Shown piece after piece: positions 1 through 8,943 of a stretch of DNA of 51,001 nt. The DNA comes from Roseicyclus mahoneyensis (GTDB lineage: Bacteria > Pseudomonadota > Alphaproteobacteria > Rhodobacterales > Rhodobacteraceae): contig NZ_QGGW01000015.1 in NCBI RefSeq assembly GCF_003148775.1, forward strand, positions 1-51,001. Direction: 5' to 3'. A program made the position numbers and the translations under genes. Position 1 is the stretch's first letter; the number at the start of each line of letters is the position of its first letter. The notes beneath the pieces were generated by a model that was not told where the DNA came from, did not search any database, and saw only the letters and a list, made by a program, of their open reading frames with translations.

Positions 1-138
1 ACAACCACCAGCGGCCCCATGCCGCCCATGGCGGACAGCCGCCCGCCGTGGTCTACTTCAACGCAACCCAAACCGATCAGCAGGTCCAGGCAGTAACTTA
101 AATCACCCTCGGAATCTGTCCAAGAGTTGGGGAGTAGC
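1..138. other. Left edge: open frame replacing the expected dehydrogenase tail
   Basis: On the minus strand this stretch does not encode the C-terminal tail expected for the neighbouring alcohol dehydrogenase. A different frame is open right through it and off the window edge. It reads with a hydrophobic segment around LDLLIGLGCVEVDHGGRL, but I see no start codon for it. The segment loosely recalls short winged-helix-like proteins, such as the middle components of ABC-three-component systems; that is only a resemblance. It may be the end of another gene joined here by a rearrangement. Confidence 0.25.
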
Positions 139-1155
139 TCACTGATCCTCGCGCAGGCCCAAGGTCTTGAGGCCCGCTGGTATGCCAAGCCGCCGGTTCA
201 GCGCATCGAGCGCATCCTCCAGCGCGCCCGACCCAAGATCGAGGGCACGTTCGATCCGGGCGAATTTCGCAGGCGCGGCGGGGCGATTCAGGCGCAGGAC
301 GACAGGCATCAGAATGGCGTTGAGCGTGCCGTGGTGCAGATTGGGGGATTTCAACCCGCCCAAGGCATGGGAGAGCGCATGGACAGCCCCCAGCCCCTTC
401 TGGAAGGTCAAACCGCCCTGCAGCGACCCCATCATCAATTCATGGCGGGCGGCAAGATTTGTCCCATCCTCATAGGCCGGGATCACATGCGCCCAGATGC
501 GCGCCGCGCCGTCCAGCGCGATGGCTTCCGCCGGGGGATTGTCGCGCGGCGAAAGATAGGTCTCCAGACAATGCGACAGAGCATCGAGCGCAGTGGCGGC
601 GGTCAGCGCAGGCGGCATGCCCAAGGTGAGTTCCGGGTCACAGATTGCGGCTTTCGGAATGAGAAACGGGCTGACAATGCCCAGCTTCCGGCCATCCGCC
701 ATCGTGATCAAAGCCGCGCGCCCCACCTCGGATCCGGTGCCGGCGGTGGTCGGCACGGCGATCACGGGCGCGACGGATGCGGTGATCAGGAATCCCCCTT
801 CGATCAGCGCAAAGCGCGCCAGAGGCCCGCCATGGGTCGCCAGAAGGGCCACCGCCTTGGCCAGATCGATGGGCGAGCCCCCACCCAGCGCCACGACACC
901 GTCGCAGCCTGCGGCCTTGTAAAGTTCCACGGCCTGCAGCGCGGCCTCTTCAGTCGGGTTGGAGGGCACATCGAAGAAACAGGGCGTGTCCTGCGGCAGG
1001 TAGGGCCGGATGCGATCCACCAGACCGGCCGCGACCACCCCGTGATCGGAGACCAGCAAAGGCCGTTTCACGCCCAGCCGGTCCAGCCGCGCCGCGACTT
1101 GCGCAATCGCACCAGCGGCAAATTCGATCTCGGTCAAATATGTGATGATGCTCAT
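139..1155 (-). CDS. Iron-containing alcohol dehydrogenase, C-terminally truncated
   Basis: This is a group III, iron-dependent alcohol dehydrogenase-like protein (maleylacetate reductase / lactaldehyde reductase superfamily) that would interconvert alcohols and aldehydes or ketones with NAD(P)H. The nucleotide-binding GGGS lies at residues 91-94, followed by a PTTAGTGSE segment. Likely metal ligands are Asp191, His195, His259 and His274 or 275, spaced as in FucO. The protein has 338 residues where the family usually has about 380. Reading stops after GLREDQ, where a further 40-45 residue helical tail is normally found. All metal ligands remain, so activity is possible but uncertain. Substrate unknown. 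It may share a catabolic role with the nearby oxidoreductase and amidase. Confidence 0.85.
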   Translation of the reverse strand: MSIITYLTEIEFAAGAIAQVAARLDRLGVKRPLLVSDHGVVAAGLVDRIRPYLPQDTPCFFDVPSNPTEEAALQAVELYKAAGCDGVVALGGGSPIDLAKAVALLATHGGPLARFALIEGGFLITASVAPVIAVPTTAGTGSEVGRAALITMADGRKLGIVSPFLIPKAAICDPELTLGMPPALTAATALDALSHCLETYLSPRDNPPAEAIALDGAARIWAHVIPAYEDGTNLAARHELMMGSLQGGLTFQKGLGAVHALSHALGGLKSPNLHHGTLNAILMPVVLRLNRPAAPAKFARIERALDLGSGALEDALDALNRRLGIPAGLKTLGLREDQ

Positions 1156-1464
1156 CGGCCCCGCCCCTTTCGCGGTCTTTGTTGCGACCGCCCCGCTCAG
1201 TTAGCGACGGTTTTGGCGAGATTGTCCATGTGATCCGATGAGCGAAACCCGTGTCGCAAATCGGTTCCCGCCATGAGTTTCCAGCTGCGCAGCAGCCGGC
1301 ACCGCGGCGCTGTCACCTGGTTGTTCCAGCGGCGGTCGGGCAGTGCCATGACGATTTGCAGCCCGCCGATCTCATGCGAAGACCGACAGGATCGGACCGG
1401 GTGTGCCGCATCTGGTGCGAAGGGCCGGGCTGTCTGACCTGCGGGACGCGATACCCCACGTCAC
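1156..1464. other. Gap between dehydrogenase and oxidoreductase genes
   Basis: No gene is recognised here. A minus-strand frame is open from 1460 to 1197 and could give a 50-residue peptide from an ATG at 1349, ending in NLAKTVAN. It has no recognisable motif and no clear ribosome binding site. It may be the 3' remnant of a lost gene or chance. Confidence 0.3.
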
Positions 1465-2427
1465 TCAGCTTGTTCCTTTCAGCATCCCCTCGACAAGCTT
1501 CTGCACGCGCAGGGCCTCGTCCGGCGTGGCGAGCCTGTTGGGCTTACCCGCGATGCACAGCAGCAAATCATCCAGTTGCGCCCTCAGGCTCACGGCACGC
1601 GGATCGGAGGGGCGTTCCGCGATCTCCTCGAAGGGTCCGCCGTCCGATCGGGCATCGACGTAGAAGTCGCTGATCCGGCGGCTGGTGAGCGAGCCCTTGA
1701 TGGTCAGCTCCTGCCGATCGGGTTGCGCCCCGCCGACGCTGGCCATGATCGTCACCGGCACGCCCGCCGCACTCTCAAGCCTCGCCAGCAGGTGCGTCTC
1801 GCAAAGCTGCGGGTCCGCCGGGTAGGACGGATGCGCCCAGACCACCGACAGAGGTCCAAGGATTCGCTCCGAGAAGAACAGGAAGTGCGAGATCACCTCG
1901 CGCGTCATGCCGCCTTCGTCGCGGAAGCGGAGCCAGTCGGCCGCCTTTTGCCAGCCTCTCGGCCAGTCAGCATAGGTGACGACGATGTCGACGCCTTGCA
2001 AGTCGCCAAGCGCCCGGGTCCGGGCCGCGTCCGAGACGCTCGTCAGCGCGGCCCCGGCGGCTTGGGTGAAATTCACGGCAACGGGAAGACCGCTCGCCTT
2101 GCACGCCTCGACGAGGCCCTCGCTTTCGGCCACATCCACGCCGAGCGGCTTTTCGAGGAACACGGCCTTGCCCGCGCGCAGCGCGGCCAGCGCGTAAGCT
2201 TTCCGGGGAACCGGAGGGCAGGCGAGATAGACGAGGTCGGCCGCCGCCAGCGCCTCGTCGGCAGACGTTGCCACGGGCACAGCCCGCGCCAGTGCCAGCG
2301 CCTCCCGGCAGGCTTGCGGGTCCGGGTCCCACATCGCGACCACCTCGTAGTCTGGATGCCGCTGCATGTGCTCGAGCATCCGGCGCCCCATGATGCCTAA
2401 TCCGATGATGGCGGTTCTGATGGTCAT
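1465..2427 (-). CDS. Gfo/Idh/MocA family oxidoreductase
   Basis: This is an NAD(P)-dependent dehydrogenase of the glucose-fructose oxidoreductase / inositol dehydrogenase / MocA family, usually acting on sugars, polyols or related hydroxy compounds. The N-terminal Rossmann fold opens with GLGIMG at residues 9-14, and an acidic residue follows the second strand (MWDPD). The diagnostic EKP triad is at 92-94. The C-terminal half carries the alpha/beta substrate domain with HFLFFSERILGP, where an active-site histidine is expected. The length of 320 residues is slightly short but within the family range. It is followed on the same strand by the truncated dehydrogenase. The substrate cannot be told from sequence. 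Confidence 0.88.
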   Translation of the reverse strand: MTIRTAIIGLGIMGRRMLEHMQRHPDYEVVAMWDPDPQACREALALARAVPVATSADEALAAADLVYLACPPVPRKAYALAALRAGKAVFLEKPLGVDVAESEGLVEACKASGLPVAVNFTQAAGAALTSVSDAARTRALGDLQGVDIVVTYADWPRGWQKAADWLRFRDEGGMTREVISHFLFFSERILGPLSVVWAHPSYPADPQLCETHLLARLESAAGVPVTIMASVGGAQPDRQELTIKGSLTSRRISDFYVDARSDGGPFEEIAERPSDPRAVSLRAQLDDLLLCIAGKPNRLATPDEALRVQKLVEGMLKGTS

Positions 2428-2568
2428 GGCGACTGTCCCGTTCCTGATCCTTGCGCTTGGCCAGCAGCTTTACGCTTGGATATGGCTGGATGGCAAATCA
2501 GGCGCTAGTCTGCCACCCATCTGCTTTGGGACGGCCACCAAATTCCCGAGCCTGATCTGGAGATTGCC

Positions 2569-3786
2569 ATGTCTACCATCGAACTGGCCGAGGCTGCGTT
2601 GAAGCGCATCTTGCAAGACGAGGACAGGCTACATGCCTATGCTTGGCTCGACGAGGCCACTGTTCTCGCCGAAGCGCGTCGGCTGGATCACGAGCACCTG
2701 CGCGGTCCCCTGAGCGGCCATACGGTCGCAATCAAGGATATCTTCGATACGGTCGACATGCCCACCGCTTGCGGCTCCCCGATCTATGCGGGGCGGCGTC
2801 CGGCACGGGATGCAGCCGCAGTCGCCGCGATCCGCGCGGCGGGCGGTCTGGTGGTCGGCAAATCGGTCACGACGGAGTTCGCCCATCTCACGCCGGGGCC
2901 GACCCGCAATCCGCACAATCCGACGCATACGCCCGGCGGCTCTTCAAGCGGGTCTGCCGCGACCGTTGCGGCGGGGGGCGCCAGCATGGCGACGGGCACA
3001 CAGACGGCGGGCTCCATCATCCGTCCCGCAGCTTTTTGCGGGGTTGTGGGCTACAAGCCGAGCTTCGCCATGATCAGCCGCAGCGGTCTGTCGCTGTTCT
3101 CGGAAACCCTGGACACGATCGGCGGGTTCGCTCGCACGGTTTCGGACGTGGCGCTTTTCGTCGGTGTCATGGCAGGCCGGAGCGACCTCATGACGCCGGT
3201 GTCGCCACAGGCGCCCCGTCTCGCGGTCTGGGCGACGCCCGACGCTGACAACGCCGAACCCTGTGTCGTGGTTGAGTTGGAGCGGGTGGCTGATGTCGCC
3301 GCCTCTGCGGGAGCTGCAGTTCAGACCTTGCCGGACGCTGCTGGCTGGCAGGCGCTGCTCGAGGCACAAAAGGTCATCATGGCTTGGGAAGGCACCAGGG
3401 CGCTTGCCTTCGAGCGGCAGGTTCATCCCGAGTTGTTGAGCGGGCCCTTGCGCGCCTACCTCGACGCTGCCGCACTCACATCGCCCGAGACCTACCTCGA
3501 AGCGCTTCATACGCGCCAGACCCTAGGTGCCGCGTTGAGTGCCGCCATGCAGCCCTTCGATGCGATCCTGACGCTCAGCGCGCAGGGCGAAGCCCCTCTG
3601 GCAGAGACGGGCACGGGCGACCCCCAGTTCAACCGGGTCTGGACCTTACTCGGTGGCCCCGCCCTGCATCTGCCGACGGCGACCGGACCGCGCGGTTTGC
3701 CGATCGGCGTCCAGCTCGTGGGAAATCCGGGAAACGATCACAGGCTGCTTGGCACAGCGGCCTGGTTGGAGGCGGCACTTTCCTGA
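2569..3786 (+). CDS. Amidase (amidase signature family)
   Basis: This serine amidohydrolase of the amidase-signature family (relatives: malonamidase, GatA, allophanate hydrolase N-domain) hydrolyses amide bonds. The Ser-cisSer-Lys triad can be placed: Lys56 in VAIKDIFDT, cis-Ser125 in the GGSSSGSA signature, and nucleophile Ser149 in GTQTAGSIIRPA. The Lys-to-Ser and Ser-to-Ser spacings match malonamidase E2. At 405 residues it is at the short end of the family. It starts 141 bp from the divergent oxidoreductase gene. The physiological substrate is unknown. The adjacent amino-acid-binding-like protein suggests a small nitrogen-containing compound, which is inference. Confidence 0.9.
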   Translation: MSTIELAEAALKRILQDEDRLHAYAWLDEATVLAEARRLDHEHLRGPLSGHTVAIKDIFDTVDMPTACGSPIYAGRRPARDAAAVAAIRAAGGLVVGKSVTTEFAHLTPGPTRNPHNPTHTPGGSSSGSAATVAAGGASMATGTQTAGSIIRPAAFCGVVGYKPSFAMISRSGLSLFSETLDTIGGFARTVSDVALFVGVMAGRSDLMTPVSPQAPRLAVWATPDADNAEPCVVVELERVADVAASAGAAVQTLPDAAGWQALLEAQKVIMAWEGTRALAFERQVHPELLSGPLRAYLDAAALTSPETYLEALHTRQTLGAALSAAMQPFDAILTLSAQGEAPLAETGTGDPQFNRVWTLLGGPALHLPTATGPRGLPIGVQLVGNPGNDHRLLGTAAWLEAALS

Positions 3787-3831
3787 TCCGCCCCGGCGCG
3801 ATTTCCGACGGGTTGAACGAAAGATGCGGTG

Positions 3832-4590
3832 TCAGCCCGGTGCCAACGCTTCGGCCGGTGGCGCAACACTCAGCCCTTGCACCCCATGCCGTGCGATCCG
3901 TTCGGCGATGAATCCCGATGCCTTCAACTCCTCGACCACATCGGCCAGCCATTTCGCCGCCCGCGCGTTGCCGCGCGGCGTGCCCACCGATTGCTGCACC
4001 GCACTGAACTGACCCTCGAGGATACGTGCGCCCGGCAGACGCTCAAGGTCCTGCAAGAGCCGCGGCCTGAGCCCGGCCAGCGCGTCAAGCTTTCGCTCGA
4101 CAAAGACGTCAAAGGAGTCGTCGATGCTGTCGGTCCGCACCAACTCGGCATGTTTCAGGTTGTTCTCGAGCCACAAGCCATAGGCTGCCCGCCCCTTGGT
4201 CGCGATGAGGCGGCCCGGTCGGTCGACCTCCTCGATCGAGGTGATGGTCGACCCTGCCGGCACAAGGTAGGTCGACTCGATCTGGCAATAGGCTGCGGTG
4301 AAAGCGATGGTGCGCGCCCGCTGCGGCTCGGCCCCGATATTGCCGATATCCCACGCACCGCGTTCGGCGCCATCGGCGAGAAGCCCCGGGTCGGGGTAGC
4401 AAACGAGGTCGAGCGGCACGCCCAGCCTGCCGGCAATCTCGGCCGCAACATCCGGCGACACACCGACAGGTCGGCCGTCAGCCGTCTGGCCGCTGACGAG
4501 GAGGAAGTTTCCGGTGTTGATGCCGGCGCGCAGCCGGCCCGTGGGGGCCAGTTCCGCGAGCAGGCTCGGGTCGACTGCGGATGTGCTCAA
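3832..4590 (-). CDS. Solute-binding protein family 3-like protein lacking a signal peptide
   Basis: The protein resembles the periplasmic amino-acid-binding fold (SBP family 3). It opens with a TGRLRAGINTGNF strand, followed by a VGVSPDVAAEIAGRLGV helix and the WDIGNIGAEPQRA hinge region. It has no N-terminal hydrophobic segment. The only available start is TTG, because an in-frame stop lies eight codons upstream with no ATG between, so the gene cannot be extended to include a signal peptide. It could be a cytoplasmic ligand-binding or enzyme-like relative, or a binding protein exported by other means. It converges on the amidase gene, leaving 45 bp between the stops. No permease or ATPase gene is adjacent. 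Confidence 0.78.
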   Translation of the reverse strand: MSTSAVDPSLLAELAPTGRLRAGINTGNFLLVSGQTADGRPVGVSPDVAAEIAGRLGVPLDLVCYPDPGLLADGAERGAWDIGNIGAEPQRARTIAFTAAYCQIESTYLVPAGSTITSIEEVDRPGRLIATKGRAAYGLWLENNLKHAELVRTDSIDDSFDVFVERKLDALAGLRPRLLQDLERLPGARILEGQFSAVQQSVGTPRGNARAAKWLADVVEELKASGFIAERIARHGVQGLSVAPPAEALAPG

Positions 4591-5053
4591 GATGGGTGTC
4601 CCGGTTCGATGTGGTCAGGCCAAGGTCTGCAACACGCCTTCAGCCGAACGTTCAGACCGGAAGCGTAACCTCTTCAGCATGGCGCACAAGCAGTCAAATG
4701 CTCACGTTTCTGGGTGCACGGAGAGTGACACACTGTGCTCCGCAAGGACTTTATCACATGCAGCGGCGGGGCCGGATCTCGCCGGGTGCTGATGCTGCGG
4801 TTGAACTCTACCCAGGCCCTCTCGATCTCGGTCAAGCTCCTGTTGTCCGGCCACTTTGTGCCAAGCGCGGCGAGCCATAGCCCACCCGCGCAAGGGGCGG
4901 AGAGCCGCCGTCCACTGACCGGCTGCAGCAGTCTTGCCAATGAACCGGAGCAGACGTTCGGATCCAATGGCCTTCAGCTTCCGATGCGCAAGGTGCCGAC
5001 ACATGGGCGGAGTTGATGCGGAACGCGAGCAGGCCCCCCATGCTTGACGCAAC
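4591..5053. other. Gap between catabolic genes and pilus operon, no gene recognised
   Basis: Several short frames are open here on both strands, but none shows a recognisable domain, a convincing start or a ribosome binding site. It may hold decayed sequence from an earlier insertion. It separates two accessory clusters. Confidence 0.4.
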
Positions 5054-5998
5054 CTAGTAAGCGACAGTGACGACGACCCGGTCTGAGTAGCTTCCGACCA
5101 CCGCCTGCTGGTCTGCAAGGATCCTGCCGAACACGGCCAGAACCTGTTGGCCGCCGGTGCCCACGCCCGCCACAAGGGTTCCCGCGCCCGACCCCCAGCC
5201 CAGGCTGCGCGATGGGTCTTGGTAAAGACCGTAAGCAAGCAGGTTCCCGCCGTTTGCCAGCCGCCGACCGGAGGGCCCGCCGTCCATGGCATGGAGCCCG
5301 TGGTCAAGACCAACGGTGTAGGCGGACCCATTGGTGCACGACACCGTGATGCTGGCGGTCTGGTCCACCGGTGCCACGATGGCGGCGTCAATGTTTCCGA
5401 AATCCATGTTCGAGACTTCGACCGTGCAGCTTGCGGTGACTGTCGCCTGGACCGAGAACGAACTCGCGGTGCCGGTCTGGTCGCAGGCCGTCTCGCCATA
5501 AGACATCAGGACATCTCCGCCAGCCTCGAAGCGGGACAGGTAGGGTCCGATGGTGGCTTGCGCACCGATCGAGGTCACTTCGGCATAGAGGGTCGGTGCG
5601 ACCGTGGCGCTGCCCGAACCGTCGAGGTCAACGGCGAAGCCGACAGTCTCCCAGATGATGCCACCGACCGAGAGGGTGTTGTTGGCCGTCAGCTGGTAAT
5701 CCAGCGTTGCTGCCCCGTTCCCAGACATTGTGCGGGGCGTCAGGCCCGGCCCGCTGCCGCCGCTGCCTGCCCCGAGGCTTACGCAAGCCACGATCGATGC
5801 GCCGGGGGTGCCGCCAGAGCACGAGATGGTCACCGGGCCGCTGGTCTGTTGAGACTGGCCGTCCCGCACCGAGATCAGCCCGAAATCGAGCGAGGCCGGA
5901 TCGGCGTCGCAGACCAGTTCCGCGCGGGCGGGATGGCCGGCACTGGCAAGCGCGACAAGGCTCGCAGCCAGAACAATGGGTCGTATCGTCATCTGCAC
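5054..5998 (-). CDS. Spore coat U domain protein, probable pilus tip adhesin
   Basis: Secreted protein with a Sec signal peptide (cleavage predicted after GHPARA, before ELVCDADP) and two tandem spore coat U (SCPU) domains, roughly residues 27-170 and 175-314. Each domain opens with a Cys-containing strand and carries a SxSFxCxxG-like second Cys (TISCSGG, TVSCTNG). The last residues RVVVTVAY are typical of the terminal strand of these subunits. In archaic Csu-type pili the two-domain subunit encoded after the usher is the tip adhesin (CsuE-like), which fits its position. The first codons overlap the end of the usher gene by 10 nt, so the two are translationally coupled. Confidence 0.88.
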   Translation of the reverse strand: MQMTIRPIVLAASLVALASAGHPARAELVCDADPASLDFGLISVRDGQSQQTSGPVTISCSGGTPGASIVACVSLGAGSGGSGPGLTPRTMSGNGAATLDYQLTANNTLSVGGIIWETVGFAVDLDGSGSATVAPTLYAEVTSIGAQATIGPYLSRFEAGGDVLMSYGETACDQTGTASSFSVQATVTASCTVEVSNMDFGNIDAAIVAPVDQTASITVSCTNGSAYTVGLDHGLHAMDGGPSGRRLANGGNLLAYGLYQDPSRSLGWGSGAGTLVAGVGTGGQQVLAVFGRILADQQAVVGSYSDRVVVTVAY

Positions 5999-8472
5999 TC
6001 CACTCCATCGATGTAGACCTGCTCATCGGCCACCTGTGCATAGGCGAAGGCGGCGGTGCAGGTCCTGCCGGCTGTCTGCGCAGTGATATGGTTGTGTGCG
6101 CCAAGCCCGGTGATCCAGACCTCGCCGTCGTATCCCAAGGTGAACGCGGTCGATGACCCGGCGAGCCGGACCTCGGCGCCGGGCGCAAGAAACACGCCAC
6201 TGGCATCGCGCAGCACCACCAGTGCGCCAGCTTCGGACTGGCCACCGAAATCCAGGGCCACGCCGGACCACCGCGCCGGAACCACATCGATTGCCGTCGC
6301 GCCGAGGCTGGCGTCGAGCGGCAGGGCAAGCGGGTCGATGGACACCCGGTTCAGTCGGTAGGACCGGAGATCCGGCACCAGCGCCCGCCCGCTCGCGCCT
6401 GTACGGGCCACCGCACGATTGTTCAGACTGACCGGCACACCGGCAATCCCCAGATCGACCACGGCAAAGCCGTCCTGGATGCGGTTGCTCGCAAACAATC
6501 CGCCGCCCGCCAGAACCAGCGCCCCGTCGAATGTCGCGCTGGCGCTGCCGCCTGCATCGCCGTTGCGCAGGGCGAGATCGGCCCGGCCAAAGCCGGTCTG
6601 GTAGGTCGCACCGAGCGAAGTGTTCTGGCCCGAGAGGTTGACCCGGTAGCCATAGCTTCCCGCGCGACGATCTGCCGATCGTGAAAGCCCGGCGACAGTG
6701 TCGACGCGCCCGTATCGGTCGCGTTGCAATCCGGCGCTGGCATGGGCAGATCCCCCGAGCGCCATCGAGAGGCCCATCGACGCCCCAAAGCCGCCATCAC
6801 CCGCGATATCGTGGAACGCATTGATCCGAAACGACGCCGCCCGCCATGGAAGCTGGCGCGAGTAGGAGGCCGACACGATGGTATTGGTCAGATCGGATCG
6901 CTCGGAGTTGATCAGGCTCAGCCCAAGGCTGCTGCCCGCGCCGAAGACCGGAATCGACAGCGTCACGGCATCAAGGGCTGTGATGGCGCCGAAGGACGGA
7001 ACGACGGTAGCCGGATCGGAAGCCGCTGCCCGTTCCTCCCACGTCACGGAGGCCAGATCCTGGAAGGTGCCAAAGGTCCGTCGGGTGCTAAGCCGGACCC
7101 CGACACCGCCAACCTCGGTGCGCAATGCGCCAAAACCGAAACTGCCGCTGTCTTGACCATTGACGCTCTGACCACCCGCGAGGGAAACCTCGGCCTGGTT
7201 GAACAAGACCGCGTGAAAACCCACCCCCACCATCCGCAACGCACCAAGCGCTTCGGCGCGGGTCTCGACCGTCAGGCGGTTCGAAACGCCATAGCGCAGG
7301 CTCAGCGCAACAGCGTTGCCGTCGCCATACGCGGACCGTCCGTCGCCATAGGGCAGGCGCATGCGCCCTGCCTCGAAGGAGAAATCCAGCATGCCCCGGG
7401 CCAGAAGGTTCTGCGTCGCGAAGAACGGCACCACGGTGGTCTGCTCGTTGCCGGCCGCGTCGCGCAACACGAAAACGGCTTCGCCCGCGCTGGTGATCAT
7501 CGGGACATTCGAGAGGTTGAACGGTCCGGATGCGACCGCCCCGGAATAGGCGCGCACATTGTCGACATAGACATCGATGCTCGAGGGCACGGCGGGCGAT
7601 CCGGAGTAGGACAGCATGGGGCTGGTCACGACATCGTCGCGCAAGGAAAAATCGCGGCGGATCTGAATTCCGCCCAGTCGCACTGGCCGGGCCCATGTCG
7701 GGCCGGCTGTCGTGAAATCTCCGGCGGTCACGGTCACCATCCGGCCGGGGCTGAAGATGGTGAAAGAGGTGTCATGCCGTTGGAACGCGGCATCGCCGGG
7801 ATCGTCGATCCGGGAGCTGACAGTCCCCGTGGTGGTAAAGACACCGAGCGGCGTGAAGGCCCGCAGGTCCAAGCTGGCAAAGGCCGTTTCGGCCCGAAAC
7901 CCGTCGTCGAAGATGTCATCGCCGAGGTTCGCCGTTACCCTGTAATTCAGGACCACACCGAAACCCGCCTGTGCCTGGGGCAGATCGCGTTGCGGCACCG
8001 CCGAGATTTCGACCGGAACAAGGGCCGCATCCCGCGCCGTGATGGACAGGGTCTGCGACGGGACGTCGTAGACAAAGGACAGGCCCGGGATCTGATCAAG
8101 GAACACGGTCTGCCCAAGGTCGCGGGGCGCCGCGATCCCGATGCCTTGCAGCTCTTCGCGTTGTGCCATCATGCGCCGCGACTGCAGGGGCAGGGCGAAC
8201 TCCGCCACAAGGCCGGTATCACGCCCGTTGATCGATACGAGCAGATACAGGGCTTCGTCCGCGTTGGGGTCATACTGCGCGCCGACGTCACCGGGCACAG
8301 GACCGGTTGCACTCTGTCCCTCGTCATCCCGGGTCTGCGCGCCGAGATCCATGACGGAGGTCCACGTGACCAGGCAAAGCGCGATCGCAACCGCGGTGAT
8401 GTGGGGCCAGCTGCGCAAACTGGGTCCCCTCCCCTGTCTGTCGGCAGCGCGGACCCGCGCTGCCGCGTGCAT
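5989..8472 (-). CDS. Outer membrane usher of an archaic chaperone-usher pilus
   Basis: FimD/PapC-type usher, CsuD-like, that forms the outer-membrane pore through which chaperone-subunit complexes are assembled into pili. The signal peptide includes ITAVAIALCLVTWTSVM. An N-terminal chaperone-binding domain follows, starting near ALYLLVSINGRDTGL, then a long beta-rich barrel with plug, then a C-terminal domain with the usual Cys pair (GRTC and GVEC). I chose the ATG just after the chaperone stop, giving 827 residues; another in-frame ATG eight codons upstream would overlap the chaperone gene. Length is normal for the family. It is the third gene of the pilin-chaperone-usher-adhesin operon. Confidence 0.92.
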   Translation of the reverse strand: MHAAARVRAADRQGRGPSLRSWPHITAVAIALCLVTWTSVMDLGAQTRDDEGQSATGPVPGDVGAQYDPNADEALYLLVSINGRDTGLVAEFALPLQSRRMMAQREELQGIGIAAPRDLGQTVFLDQIPGLSFVYDVPSQTLSITARDAALVPVEISAVPQRDLPQAQAGFGVVLNYRVTANLGDDIFDDGFRAETAFASLDLRAFTPLGVFTTTGTVSSRIDDPGDAAFQRHDTSFTIFSPGRMVTVTAGDFTTAGPTWARPVRLGGIQIRRDFSLRDDVVTSPMLSYSGSPAVPSSIDVYVDNVRAYSGAVASGPFNLSNVPMITSAGEAVFVLRDAAGNEQTTVVPFFATQNLLARGMLDFSFEAGRMRLPYGDGRSAYGDGNAVALSLRYGVSNRLTVETRAEALGALRMVGVGFHAVLFNQAEVSLAGGQSVNGQDSGSFGFGALRTEVGGVGVRLSTRRTFGTFQDLASVTWEERAAASDPATVVPSFGAITALDAVTLSIPVFGAGSSLGLSLINSERSDLTNTIVSASYSRQLPWRAASFRINAFHDIAGDGGFGASMGLSMALGGSAHASAGLQRDRYGRVDTVAGLSRSADRRAGSYGYRVNLSGQNTSLGATYQTGFGRADLALRNGDAGGSASATFDGALVLAGGGLFASNRIQDGFAVVDLGIAGVPVSLNNRAVARTGASGRALVPDLRSYRLNRVSIDPLALPLDASLGATAIDVVPARWSGVALDFGGQSEAGALVVLRDASGVFLAPGAEVRLAGSSTAFTLGYDGEVWITGLGAHNHITAQTAGRTCTAAFAYAQVADEQVYIDGVECR

Positions 8473-8479
8473 TGTCGGG

Positions 8480-8923
8480 TCAGACCGGGGGGCCAAAACA
8501 CAGCGGCACCGAATGCCGGATCGTGAACTTCACCACCTGGCCTTGCTGGCTTTCGCCCGGCAACTGGTCCACCAGAACCCGGTAGCACTCTTCGCCCCGC
8601 ACAGCGGTCGTGGCCGTGCGCACGAGCCGGATGGTCAGTTCCTGATTGGGGGCCATCTGCATGGCGGGCGGGCTGGCCACGACGTCGCGCGTCGCCTCCA
8701 GCCTTCCGGCGCCACCATCGCGGTGCCACCGCACTACGCGGACCTGACCTTGGGTCACACCCGGACCACCTGCCCTGACGGTGAGGGTGGCCACCTGCGT
8801 TCCCGGGGCGACCGTGATCGATGTGGGCGAGACGGTGAAGTCATTGGCAAGGGCCGGACCGGTCAGGGCCAGTGCTGCCAGCAGAACGACGCCGCCGATC
8901 CTCGAACGTGCACACTTGAACAT
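8480..8923 (-). CDS. Pilus periplasmic chaperone, N-terminal domain only
   Basis: PapD/CsuC-like chaperone that caps pilus subunits by donor-strand complementation in the periplasm. After a signal peptide (VVLLAALALTGPALA) it shows the first Ig-like domain: FTVSPTSITVAPG, QVRVVRWHRDG, VVASPPAMQMAP, EECYRVLVDQLP and the G1 donor strand VVKFTIRHSVPL. It then ends at 147 residues. Family members have about 230-250 residues with a second Ig domain. The usher gene starts 8 nt beyond the stop, so the missing domain is not encoded nearby in any frame. I chose the ATG preceding MFKCARSR, because further upstream codons run into the pilin gene. Either a single-domain chaperone works here, or the gene suffered a deletion. 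Confidence 0.85.
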   Translation of the reverse strand: MFKCARSRIGGVVLLAALALTGPALANDFTVSPTSITVAPGTQVATLTVRAGGPGVTQGQVRVVRWHRDGGAGRLEATRDVVASPPAMQMAPNQELTIRLVRTATTAVRGEECYRVLVDQLPGESQQGQVVKFTIRHSVPLCFGPPV

Positions 8924-8943
8924 GTGATGTACCTTTCTTGGCT

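Noticed and set aside
152-1100. Alternative plus-strand frames over the alcohol dehydrogenase
   Set aside because: The minus-strand frame carries GGGS and the full metal-ligand set; the others have no motif.
6724-8526. A 600-codon plus-strand open frame across the usher gene
   Set aside because: It is the antisense of a clear outer membrane usher and reads as Arg/Gly/His-rich sequence with no domain, as expected for the complement of a high-GC gene.
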